Part shown: positions 36,029-43,916 of the stretch, in pieces
Layout: each line of letters begins with the position of its first letter
How positions within the stretch are numbered: position 1 is the first letter of the stretch
Source: Stenomitos rutilans HA7619-LM2
GTDB taxonomy: Bacteria > Cyanobacteriota > Cyanobacteriia > Leptolyngbyales > Leptolyngbyaceae
Length of the DNA stretch: 64,000 bases
Direction: 5' to 3'
Assembly (NCBI GenBank): GCA_019358945.1
Contig: JAHHIE010000029.1
Coordinates: 1 to 64,000 of the forward strand
Notes under the pieces: model-generated
The model's database searches: none
What the model saw: only the letters and a program-made list of their open reading frames with translations
Told to the model about the DNA's origin: nothing
Position numbers and translations under genes: made by a program

Positions 36029-36772
36029 TTAAAACTGCACTTTGAACAGTTGAAAGAGTTCTCCCGGCAGCGTCTTCCCAATTTTGCCGCCCGCTGTGTG
36101 GATGGTTTTCTGCCAATCGACGATCGGCTCTAGAAACACTTCCGCGCCCAGGTACATTTCCAGAATGGCCCAGTTTTCAGCCAACGGTGTTTCAGGGTCG
36201 AGTACATCGAAAACGAAGATACCACCAGGCTTTAAGACGCGCTTCACCTCGGCAAGGACAGCTGCCCAGTAATCGAGGGGGTAGTAGCAACTCACACCCG
36301 TGGCGATCACCAGATCAAACTGCTTCGCCTCATATTGCAACTGATGTGCGCCGCCCAATGCCACACCCTTAAACAATTTTGAGTTGAGTTGCGGTCCTCG
36401 TGCCGTTAAAATGTCGCGGGCGACGTCACTAACCTCCTGCCCATAGAAGAGCGCTTCCCATTCACGCCACGGGTAGATCAAAAAGCTCACCCCGCAGCCA
36501 ATATCCAGACAGTGCTGATTTTTCTTAGGCTTGGCAAGCTCCCAAAAGGGTGACGCCAGCTTGGTTTGCAGCGAACCCGATGCGCGCTCTCGAAAAATTG
36601 GCATGGCCTCTACTTCTTCGGGCAAATCAAACGGTTCACCCCGATACTCGCGGTTAAAGCGTACTGTTACAGAAGCAATCTGGCTTTGCCAATCCTGAGT
36701 GGGACTTAGTTCGCTGAAATAGCTGCTGCTAGAGAAGGCTCCTTGAGACTCAGATCCGTGCTTTTTTGCCAT
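36029..36772 (-). CDS. class I SAM-dependent methyltransferase
   Basis: 247 residues. The SAM-binding motif I is HCLDIGCGVSFLIYPW (about 88-103), followed by a motif II-like acidic strand, FDLVIATGVSCYYP (motif IV-like) and VLKPGGIFVFDVLDPE (motif V/VI). The N-terminal 60 residues (SYFSELSPTQDWQ) match a small cyanobacterial group with this layout. Substrate unknown. It is preceded by an intergenic heptamer cluster and followed by the 21-bp repeat region. Confidence 0.85.
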   Translation of the reverse strand: MAKKHGSESQGAFSSSSYFSELSPTQDWQSQIASVTVRFNREYRGEPFDLPEEVEAMPIFRERASGSLQTKLASPFWELAKPKKNQHCLDIGCGVSFLIYPWREWEALFYGQEVSDVARDILTARGPQLNSKLFKGVALGGAHQLQYEAKQFDLVIATGVSCYYPLDYWAAVLAEVKRVLKPGGIFVFDVLDPETPLAENWAILEMYLGAEVFLEPIVDWQKTIHTAGGKIGKTLPGELFQLFKVQF

Positions 36773-36908
36773 GCTCAGACTCGTTCCTCTAGCAACAGTT
36801 ATTAGCTTGGTTGGCTACTAGCTATCAGCTTAAAGCCGCTCCTAGCTCCATTCTCTTAGCAACCGTGTAGTTTATCTATCAGCAATGAAGTTTTACTGAC
36901 AATGCTAA

Positions 36909-36942
36909 TGGCTGACGGCTGACCGCTGACAACTACTAGCTG
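36909..36942. repeat. heptamer repeat cluster
   Basis: ggctgac ggctgac cgctgac: tandem heptamers between the small membrane gene and the methyltransferase gene. Confidence 0.65.
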
Positions 36943-36948
36943 ATTTCA

Positions 36949-37131
36949 TCAACGTCCTGTCAGTGCTCGGTTAAAGTTCTGACGATAGGACTTGTTGAAG
37001 ATAAAGATAGGCCATAGTAGCGCTAGATAAACACGGCCACTGCTGAAATTGGTGCGGTTGAAGCCAGTCCAAAATTTCCAGATGCCAGCAACATAGGCAC
37101 CTCCTAGCAGAATGACGAGCAGTGTACTCAT
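36949..37131 (-). CDS. small conserved one- or two-helix membrane protein
   Basis: 60 residues: an N-terminal hydrophobic helix (MSTLLVILLGGAYVAGIW), then FWTGFNRTNF, a second hydrophobic stretch (VYLALLWPIFIF) and a basic C terminus (NKSYRQNFNRALTGR). An AAGGA Shine-Dalgarno lies about 8 bases before ATG 37131. I recall similar short proteins ending NKSYRQNF in other cyanobacteria, which supports it being real. Function unknown. Confidence 0.75.
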   Translation of the reverse strand: MSTLLVILLGGAYVAGIWKFWTGFNRTNFSSGRVYLALLWPIFIFNKSYRQNFNRALTGR

Positions 37132-37796
37132 TGGTTTGATCCTTAATTGACTGAAAAAAACGAGTGACTAACAACGCAGGCTACAACTGAAGCTACATCC
37201 ATGAGCTTGTTCGCTCCGGATGCATTCGCTCTCGACACTTGGCTCAATGGCAACCCAACCAAGTAACTCTCTCTAAGCGTAGGGTAACGAACCGAGTTAA
37301 ACCTGCTCGATGGAGTAACCTCAGCATAACGGTTCCTAGATTTCTACGCGTTAAGCCATCAGTTGGGCAACCCTCAGACACAGAGGCTTGAGGCTAGTAG
37401 CCCGTCAAAGTTGACACGCTACCAGTGGTCTTTAAAGCTGGTTCTATCCTAGCTTGCAGCGTAAGGGCGATCGCAGAACACACGAGCTTCGCCGCTATGA
37501 CGCGCAGAATTTTCCATCAATGCTCTTGATAGATGTCGGAATCGTCTTTAACGTATGACACTAGAAGAAGATGGTGAAAAGAGAGGGGCAAGGGACGCAG
37601 GGAAAGCAACGGAAGAACATGCAGAAGGCAAGAAAGAAACGGCAAAAGGTAAACACTAACGACTGCTGATAACCGCCTTAATTCAACACTCAGAACTCTC
37701 TCCGCTTCCCCTCCCCCTCCGGCTCTTACCTTCTACCCCGCTCTTACCCTTGCAAATCACCCCCCTTCTCAAGACGCTTAAACAGGATGATGACGT
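37132..37796. other. intergenic region upstream of the sugar-nucleotide fusion gene
   Basis: 665 bases. It holds a possible 21-codon peptide (37201-37266: ATG AGC TTG TTC..., ending GNPTK), too short to trust, and purine-rich GGCAAGAAAG and pyrimidine-rich CCCCTCCCCCTCC tracts between 37560 and 37760. No RNA gene is recognised. Confidence 0.4.
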
Positions 37797-40337
37797 ATGC
37801 GAGCAGTTTTAATGGCGGGAGGTTCTGGAACACGGCTGCGTCCGCTGACGTGCGACCTACCCAAGCCGATGGTGCCAGTCCTAAACCGTCCGATCGCGGA
37901 ACATATCCTCAATCTGTTGAAGCGCCATCGCATTACAGAAATCATCGCTACGCTGCACTATCTGCCGGACGTAATGCGCGACTACTTTCAGGATGGCGGT
38001 GACTTTGGCGTGCAGATGACCTATGCCGTTGAGGAAGACCAACCGCTTGGCACCGCAGGCTGTGTGAAGAATATTGCGGAGTTGCTGGATGATACGTTTC
38101 TCGTTGTGAGCGGTGACAGCATTACTGATTTTGACCTGACGGCTGCTATTCGGTTTCACAAGCAGCGTCGGGCTAAAGCAACGTTAATCTTAACGCGTGT
38201 TCACAATCCGATCGAGTTTGGAGTGGTCATTACTGACGGGGACGATCGCATCCGACGCTTTCTCGAAAAGCCCTCTACCAGCGAAGTCTTTTCAGATACG
38301 GTAAACACAGGCACGTACATTCTTGAACCAGAAGTCCTGGACTATCTGCTACCCAACCAGGAAGCAGATTTCTCGAAAGACCTTTTTCCATTGCTGCTGG
38401 AGAAAAATGAGCCGATGTTTGGCTATATTGCCGAAGGCTACTGGTGCGATGTGGGGCATTTAGATACGTATCGCGATGCTCAGTACGATGGTTTAGAGCG
38501 GAGAGTGAAGCTGGACATTGCTTATGAAGAGCGATCGCCCGGTTTATGGGTGGGACAAAACACCTACCTTGACCCAACGGCCAAAATTGAAACGCCTGCC
38601 ATGATTGGTAGCAACTGCCGCATTGGTGCGCGCGTTCAAATCGATGGCGGTACGGTGATTGGAGATAACGTGACGATCGGAGCCGATGCGGATCTCAAGC
38701 GTCCCATTATTCTCAACGGTGCCATCATTGGTGAAGAAGCGCATCTGCGAGCCTGCGTGATTGCACGTGGTACACGGGTCGATCGTCGTGCCCATGTGCT
38801 GGAAGGTGCAGTCGTAGGGCCGCTGTCTACGATCGGCGAAGAAGCGCAGGTGAGTCCAGGGGTACGAGTCTGGCCCAGCAAGCGGGTTGAGTCTGGTGCC
38901 ACGCTCAACATCAACCTGATTTGGGGACATGCGGCCTATCGCAATCTTTTTGGGCAGCGTGGGGTCTCCGGTTTAGCCAATATCGACATTACGCCAGAGT
39001 TCGCCGTCAAGCTAGGTGCGGCCTACGGTTCGACGCTGAAGCCTGGTGCCCATGTTGCCGTTTCGCGGGATCAACGCAGCATTTCGCGGATGGTGTCGCG
39101 ATCGCTCATTGCGGGTCTCATGTCGGTGGGCGTGAACGTTCAAAACCTGGAAGCCACGGCGATCCCATTAGCGCGCACGATCGTACCTACGCTGTCGATC
39201 GCGGGGGGCATTCACGTCCGCATGCATCCCGATCGGGCCGACCATATTTTGATTGAGTTCTTTGAAGACAATGGCATCAACATTTCCAAAGCCCGCGAGA
39301 AGAAAATTGAAGGGGCTTACTTTAAGGAAGACTTTCGCCGTGCCCAGATTCAAGAAATTGGCAACGTCGTCTATGCCAATCAGGTGGTCGATATCTACAG
39401 CACCTGCTTTGAAAAGCACCTGAACATCCCAGCTATTCAGCACAGCAGTTCTAAAGTGGTGATTGATTATGCCTATGCGGTGTCGGGAGCGGTGCTGCCC
39501 CAACTTCTCGCTAAATTTGGTTGCGATGCGGTGGTATTGAATGCCAGCCTGAGCCATACGGCTCCTAACCTTGCCGATCGGGAAGTGTTGCTGAGCCAGC
39601 TAGGGCATGTGGTCGAAGCGCTCAAAGCCAACTTCGGCGTGCAGGTGTCTGCAAACGGCGAGCAGCTCATTCTGGTCGATGAAGCAGGCAGCGCCATTCG
39701 GGGCGAAGTTCTCACCGCGCTTATGGCCGATATGCTGCTGGTGCATCATCCCAGAGGCACGATCGTGGTGCCCGTCAATGCCTCCAGCGCCGTGGAGCAA
39801 ATTGCCCATCGCCATGATGGTAGAGTCGTTCGCACAAAGGCAAATCCAACAGCACTTATGGAAGCCTGTCACGCCAGTCCTAACGTGATTTTGGGCGGCA
39901 GTGGGGATATGGGCTTCATTTTTCCACAACTGCATCCCGGCTTCGATGCCATGTTCTGCATTGCCAAACTGATTGAAATGCTGACCATTCAGGAGCGATC
40001 GCTCGGTCAAATTCGCGCCGATCTGCCCCGTGTTTGCCACAAAACCTGTATTGTACGCTGCCCCTGGACGGCAAAGGGGGCTTTGATGCGGCATTTAGTA
40101 GAAACTCATCCGATCGACAGCCTGGAACTGGTCGATGGCGTGAAGATCTTCAACCATCAGCACAATAGCTGGGTGCTCATCCTGCCCGATGCTGGAGAGC
40201 CTGTCGTACACATTTACGCCAATAGCAACGATCGTGGATGGGTAGACGAAACCCTGCGTGAATATCGCTTGCGCGTACAAGACTTTGTCGATCAACACCA
40301 GGGGGCAGAAGCCGCGAAAGCAGAAAGCCCGTACTAA
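37797..40337 (+). CDS. nucleotidyltransferase - left-handed beta-helix - phosphomannomutase-like fusion
   Basis: 846 residues in three parts. The N-terminal sugar-nucleotide pyrophosphorylase (about 1-230) has MAGGSGTRLRPLTCDLPKPM, the SGDSI-type metal site VVSGDSITDFD and FLEKPS. A hexapeptide-repeat left-handed beta-helix follows (about 250-370). The C-terminal part has the length and layout of the phosphohexomutase alpha/beta domains (about 380-835). Cyanobacterial proteins of this build are annotated as mannose-1-phosphate guanylyltransferase. The mutase part lacks the usual catalytic signatures (see findings), so only the nucleotidyltransferase activity, making NDP-sugar for polysaccharide or glycolipid synthesis, is well supported. 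Monocistronic. Confidence 0.9.
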   Translation: MRAVLMAGGSGTRLRPLTCDLPKPMVPVLNRPIAEHILNLLKRHRITEIIATLHYLPDVMRDYFQDGGDFGVQMTYAVEEDQPLGTAGCVKNIAELLDDTFLVVSGDSITDFDLTAAIRFHKQRRAKATLILTRVHNPIEFGVVITDGDDRIRRFLEKPSTSEVFSDTVNTGTYILEPEVLDYLLPNQEADFSKDLFPLLLEKNEPMFGYIAEGYWCDVGHLDTYRDAQYDGLERRVKLDIAYEERSPGLWVGQNTYLDPTAKIETPAMIGSNCRIGARVQIDGGTVIGDNVTIGADADLKRPIILNGAIIGEEAHLRACVIARGTRVDRRAHVLEGAVVGPLSTIGEEAQVSPGVRVWPSKRVESGATLNINLIWGHAAYRNLFGQRGVSGLANIDITPEFAVKLGAAYGSTLKPGAHVAVSRDQRSISRMVSRSLIAGLMSVGVNVQNLEATAIPLARTIVPTLSIAGGIHVRMHPDRADHILIEFFEDNGINISKAREKKIEGAYFKEDFRRAQIQEIGNVVYANQVVDIYSTCFEKHLNIPAIQHSSSKVVIDYAYAVSGAVLPQLLAKFGCDAVVLNASLSHTAPNLADREVLLSQLGHVVEALKANFGVQVSANGEQLILVDEAGSAIRGEVLTALMADMLLVHHPRGTIVVPVNASSAVEQIAHRHDGRVVRTKANPTALMEACHASPNVILGGSGDMGFIFPQLHPGFDAMFCIAKLIEMLTIQERSLGQIRADLPRVCHKTCIVRCPWTAKGALMRHLVETHPIDSLELVDGVKIFNHQHNSWVLILPDAGEPVVHIYANSNDRGWVDETLREYRLRVQDFVDQHQGAEAAKAESPY

Positions 40338-40522
40338 AATAGAATATTGGTTTTTAGTTGTTAGTTTTTAGTCTGAGTACTGGACTGGTGATGCGGCATG
40401 GTGAGCAGTAAAGTGCGAAGCCGCAAATTCAACGTCAAAACGCGGAGTTTGCATTTCACTAATGGCAACTGCCTCTCTAACAACCAACAACCAACAACTA
40501 ACAACTTTTTTAGGAATGTTCC

Positions 40523-41014
40523 ATGAATAGCTGCATCTTGATGGCAGAAATCGTTCAGGCTCCCGAACTGCGGTATACATCCGATACCCAAACGCCGATC
40601 GCTGAAATGTTCGTTGAGTTTCCGGGTTTGCGTGCCGAAGATCCTCCTTCACGGCTGAAAGTGGTGGGGTGGGGCAACCTGGCGCAGGAGATTCAAGAGC
40701 GCTTTCACCAGGGCGATCGTGTGGTGATTGAAGGAAGCTTGCGAATGAATACGGTCGATCGTCCGGAAGGCTTTAAAGAAAAACGCGCCGAATTGACGGC
40801 TCAGCGTATTCACAGCCTTGGTGCAGATACGGCTCTTGAAGCATCGACCGCGTTACCAACCGCTGGTACCAACACGCCAGCCGCCAAACCTAATTCCACC
40901 ACACCCACTACGAAACCATCATCCACACCCACGGCCAAAGCGAAAGCAGGTAAGTTCCAGTCTGAACCTGCAACGGCGCCTTCAGAAGCCGATTTTGACG
41001 ATATTCCCTTCTAA
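40523..41014 (+). CDS. ssb: single-stranded DNA-binding protein
   Basis: 163 residues. An OB-fold (about 1-105: MNSCILMAEIVQAPELRY, VVGWGNLAQEIQERF, GDRVVIEGSLRMNT) is followed by a Thr/Pro/Ala/Lys-rich disordered linker and the acidic tip DFDDIPF, which recruits replication and repair partners. The OB-fold is divergent from E. coli SSB and fits the cyanobacterial second-type SSB. It binds ssDNA in replication, recombination and repair; recA and xseAB lie downstream in the same window. Upstream are CTAACAACCAACAA repeats. Confidence 0.88.
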   Translation: MNSCILMAEIVQAPELRYTSDTQTPIAEMFVEFPGLRAEDPPSRLKVVGWGNLAQEIQERFHQGDRVVIEGSLRMNTVDRPEGFKEKRAELTAQRIHSLGADTALEASTALPTAGTNTPAAKPNSTTPTTKPSSTPTAKAKAGKFQSEPATAPSEADFDDIPF

Positions 41015-41095
41015 AAAAGACCTCAGGCCGCGAGACGTTAAGTCAGGTCAAGCAGTAAGGTGATTTTGCGATACGCTGAGCAACCGACCAAGGAT

Positions 41096-41710
41096 TTATA
41101 AAAGCTCCTTCAGAAAGCTAGAGACTTCATCTTCCCAGCAGGGTTCTGGTAGCAGTGAGATCAGCCGTTGGCTAATGTCTGCTTCGATCACAGACATATC
41201 GTCTCGCAGAAAAAACTCAGACAGCACCGTGAGATCTCGTGTCCTCAACGGCGATAATGGTGCAGCAAAGGAGCATAAATCGCTTAGCTCCCTTGCACTC
41301 ACATCCGGCAGCGTTGCTAGAGAACGTCTGCTCCACGATCGCGTGTACAATCGTTGCGGCGCTTTGAGTGTGGCGGCTTGGCGCAAAGCATACAGTCCAT
41401 CCAGATCAAGATTTTGGGACGAAGGCTGTGACCATGTAGTGTGACGTAAGGTTTGTGGTGTGCCTAGATTGGGTGCTTTGGCAATCTGCGTGTCTCTGGA
41501 GGGTGTAGAGGTTTCAGCGTGAAGACGAAGGCTGCTTGAAGCCAACTCATCCTTAAGCTGAGACGTTGCATGATAGCTCTCAGCCAGCGCTTCTAAGGAC
41601 GAGGTTGCGACTCGACTGTCCTCAATATCGAGGCTCTCTAATGAACGGTCAGGCGGCAATGAGTGCATGGGTAGAGAGGAACCGCTGTCCCCTGGCGAAG
41701 TAAGCAACAT
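41096..41710 (-). CDS. hypothetical protein
   Basis: 204 residues from ATG 41710. A Ser/Thr-rich, low-complexity N-terminal half (DSGSSLPMHSLPPDRSLESL) is followed by a helical C-terminal half with repeated Leu-Ser patterns (LPDVSARELSDLCSF, VIEADISQRLISLLPEPCW) and an acidic end (EDEVSSFLKELL). No signal peptide or motif is recognised. Codon use is ordinary. It may be a cytoplasmic adaptor, but this cannot be supported further. Confidence 0.5.
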   Translation of the reverse strand: MLLTSPGDSGSSLPMHSLPPDRSLESLDIEDSRVATSSLEALAESYHATSQLKDELASSSLRLHAETSTPSRDTQIAKAPNLGTPQTLRHTTWSQPSSQNLDLDGLYALRQAATLKAPQRLYTRSWSRRSLATLPDVSARELSDLCSFAAPLSPLRTRDLTVLSEFFLRDDMSVIEADISQRLISLLPEPCWEDEVSSFLKELL

Positions 41711-41787
41711 AGGTAGATCCCAAAATAATCTGCCGCTATAAGGCGAAAACGAGCAACTGTGTCATCACTGCTCGGTTCAATCACGTC

Positions 41788-41973
41788 ATGCACCCCTTAC
41801 AAACAAATCCGCCTCAAAAGCTTTCTGGTAGATGCACTGAATGTAATCCCTTTTCTCCTGTGCCATCCTTGCCAGATGTCGCACTGTCAAACGACAGCAT
41901 AAGAAGCACTCGCTATCCAACCTTGCCTATACCTGGGAATGATCCCCAACCTTCTGGCGGCTTTTACAAGTAG
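41788..41973 (+). CDS. possible small ORF truncated by a MITE
   Basis: 61 codons from ATG 41788; the last codons FYK and the stop are at the left end of the MITE (stop TAG inside the terminal repeat). Joining the two sides across the element restores an open frame for 18 more codons (IKRAIQRSFSNVHSDSG, then TGA). The composition (CTECNPFSPVPSLPD) is not recognisable, so the gene itself is doubtful; the insertion is clear. Confidence 0.25.
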   Translation: MHPLQTNPPQKLSGRCTECNPFSPVPSLPDVALSNDSIRSTRYPTLPIPGNDPQPSGGFYK

Positions 41974-42082
41974 GACTTACGCATTTGCCCCAAAAACCCC
42001 AATGCTGGAGGCTTTAATTGGCTCGGTTCCCCCAGCATTGGGGGCTAGGGGGCGAAAGATGATCGCTTTTGCGTAAGTCCTA
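41971..42082. mobile_element. MITE with perfect 13-bp terminal inverted repeats and 5-bp target duplication
   Basis: TAGGACTTACGCA (41971-41983) and TGCGTAAGTCCTA (42070-42082) are perfect inverted repeats. The flanks are ACAAG (41966-41970) and ACAAG (42083-42087), a 5-bp direct repeat as left by transposition. The 112-bp element has no ORF; its core folds on CCCCAATGCTGG/CCAGCATTGGGG. GGACTTACGCA ends are, from memory, common on cyanobacterial IS-derived MITEs. Confidence 0.9.
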
Positions 42083-42159
42083 ACAAGATTAAGCGTGCCA
42101 TCCAACGTTCATTCTCCAACGTTCATTCAGACAGCGGCTGAAGCAAGACAGAATTGCGT

Positions 42160-42175
42160 TGTGATCAATATCACA
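42160..42175. promoter_or_regulatory. CRP-type binding site TGTGA-N6-TCACA
   Basis: TGTGATCAATATCACA matches the CRP consensus TGTGA-N6-TCACA exactly, and the symmetry extends one base each side (TTGTGAT...ATCACAA). Cyanobacterial cAMP receptor proteins such as SYCRP1 bind this consensus. A TACTAT hexamer at 42181-42186 could be a -10 box; if so, the site would overlap the -35 region and repress. No annotated gene starts within 300 bases downstream. Confidence 0.6.
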
Positions 42176-42526
42176 ACATTTACTATAGCGGTTCTTTAGG
42201 GCATTCACTACCTACTACAGTCTCGTCCAGCAGCGAAATGCACGTTACTAGCAGGGTGGGCTTGCGACCATATCGGAATTGTGCCCTGCGGTGACTGAAT
42301 ACTGAAATTTTGTTGAAGTTTTGCTGACTGCGAGAAGCATTGTTAGTGAGAGTAACGCCTTCGACTAGGGTTAGTTGTTCTGGCTAGGGCACGGATCATA
42401 AAAGCGATCGTGTGCATATCAGTCTTCTAGGGATACAGCGGAGGTTACATTCATTCGAGCAGCGTCGATCGTCCAGATGCCTGCGCTAATTAATTTGCAC
42501 TCAACTATTCAGGAGAAACTGCTGGA

Positions 42527-42655
42527 ATGTCTACAGTCCTCCGCGCCCAGCACTTGGCATCTAATACTTTCTATAGCGATAAGCTCTTAGCATTGGGGCC
42601 AAACTTTAGACGTGGCCTGTTGCCGTGCTACTGGGCCACGCCGTTTAAAGCGTAA
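42527..42655 (+). CDS. possible 42-residue small protein with good ribosome-binding site
   Basis: ATG 42527 is preceded by AGGAG (42511-42515, 11 bases ahead), the best Shine-Dalgarno in this gap. The frame encodes a basic, aromatic peptide (MSTVLRAQHLASNTFYSDK, ending CYWATPFKA). Its 3' part overlaps a 7-bp inverted repeat (CGTGGCC 42611-42617, GGCCACG 42634-42640), so the segment might instead be a structured RNA. It lies 350 bases after the CRP-type site in a gene-free gap (42083-42887). Confidence 0.3.
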   Translation: MSTVLRAQHLASNTFYSDKLLALGPNFRRGLLPCYWATPFKA

Positions 42656-42887
42656 CAATGATCCAGTAATCGTGCGGTTATGTCTCGATACTGGGCATTT
42701 TAAGGTAGAAGCAAAGCTTTATCTATGACAGCTCTATGGCAGCGTTTCTGTCCCTCTTTGCATTTCAAATGACCTGATCCTGATCACTAACCGCTCTTCT
42801 CCTGCGGGTACACCCGACCCATCTAACAAACCTCTCATTCTTTGAGAGTGGAGCGTTTTGGTCTCACCGCTTACTTTGGAACTAGCT

Positions 42888-43697
42888 ATGCTCGACTCAC
42901 ACTCATTGGCTGAATACTCTTCGCAGGTGTTAAATGCTTCTGGCAACACCGAACTGGAGCAGCGCTTGGGGCTGTACCGCGTTTTCCTGAAGCTCTATGA
43001 GCATCACCGAAGCCTTTTGGATGAAATTCTAGATCTAGAAAATACTGGCATTAAGTCACGGAAACAAGTGGCTTTGCAGTATATCCAGGGAGTGGTGCAG
43101 GGGCAAAAAGTCTATGTGATCACGAATCTCCTAAACGGCAAGACGCGATCGGTGCTGCAACCGCAGAACATTTGGGTGATTGGTCGCGATCGCAAAATGG
43201 CGTTACCTATTCAAGACAAACGGCTCTCTCGTCGTCACGCGGCCATTCAGCACATAGACGAGCAAGGCTTTTATCTAATTGACTTCAACAGCACGAATGG
43301 CTCCTTTGTCAACGGCGAACCTGTGCGGCATTGCACCTTGCTCAAAGATGGCGACCAAATTCGCTTGGGCAGTTTGGCGTTTACCTTCTTCATCTGCCAC
43401 GCCCCTAAAACGGCTGAAGCAATAACAGAGGATATCGTGAATCAGATTAATGCGGCTCGACATGCCTGTGCCAGCGCCGAAGACTTAACCGTTACAGAGA
43501 CAGGAGCGCCATCTACCGTTCCAGACTGGGATACACCGCTCTCCGCTGATGGCAAAGACACATCTATGTTCTTAAGACCAACGATGTCCGGTAGTGAAGT
43601 GATCCCAGAGCAAGCCGCTTATCCCATTAGTATGAAGCAGCAGGCAGACATTTTAGATCGCTTTATGCAGCGAAACGCGGCTGATCACCACAACTAG
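42888..43697 (+). CDS. FHA-domain protein
   Basis: 269 residues from ATG 42888 (a TTG at 42858 would add ten). The helical N-terminal part (about 1-75) precedes a forkhead-associated domain (about 90-165) with the phosphothreonine-binding residues in GRDRKMALPI, KRLSRRHAAIQH and DFNSTNGSFVNGEPV. The C terminus is disordered, then helical. FHA domains read Ser/Thr-kinase phosphorylation; in cyanobacteria they appear in secretion, light and stress signalling. No kinase is adjacent. A MITE begins 2 bases after the stop. Confidence 0.88.
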   Translation: MLDSHSLAEYSSQVLNASGNTELEQRLGLYRVFLKLYEHHRSLLDEILDLENTGIKSRKQVALQYIQGVVQGQKVYVITNLLNGKTRSVLQPQNIWVIGRDRKMALPIQDKRLSRRHAAIQHIDEQGFYLIDFNSTNGSFVNGEPVRHCTLLKDGDQIRLGSLAFTFFICHAPKTAEAITEDIVNQINAARHACASAEDLTVTETGAPSTVPDWDTPLSADGKDTSMFLRPTMSGSEVIPEQAAYPISMKQQADILDRFMQRNAADHHN

Positions 43698-43698
43698 G

Positions 43699-43796
43699 CT
43701 AGTGGTCTGTCAAGACTTATTTTGTGAGTTTCTCACTTACAAAATAACAACCTTCACTAAACCCAAAGCACAAAATCAAAACTGACGAACCACTAG
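43699..43796. mobile_element. MITE-like element, 98 bp
   Basis: CTAGTGGTCTGTCA (43699-43712) and TGACGAACCACTAG (43783-43796) are inverted repeats matching at 12 of 14 positions. Inside is a hairpin with 13-base arms and one mismatch (TTATTTTGTGAGT 43717-43729, ACTTACAAAATAA 43735-43747). No coding capacity. It sits immediately behind the FHA stop and may serve as its transcription terminator. Confidence 0.65.
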
Positions 43797-43838
43797 TTTG
43801 GAGTGGCAAAAACGGTTGTTCATGGTGGAAGCGCTTCA

Positions 43839-43870
43839 GGATCAGCCAAATATTGACTAGCGGCTGATCC
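43839..43870. terminator. inverted repeat between convergent FHA gene and recA
   Basis: GGATCAGCC (43839-43847) and GGCTGATCC (43862-43870) form a perfect 9-bp stem with a 14-base loop, 47 bases beyond the recA stop. No U-run follows on either strand, so it is at most a weak or factor-assisted bidirectional terminator. Confidence 0.4.
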
Positions 43871-43916
43871 CGTAGAGCGTTTCTAAACCAACTTTCTCTA
43901 GAGTTGAGCGTCTGGT

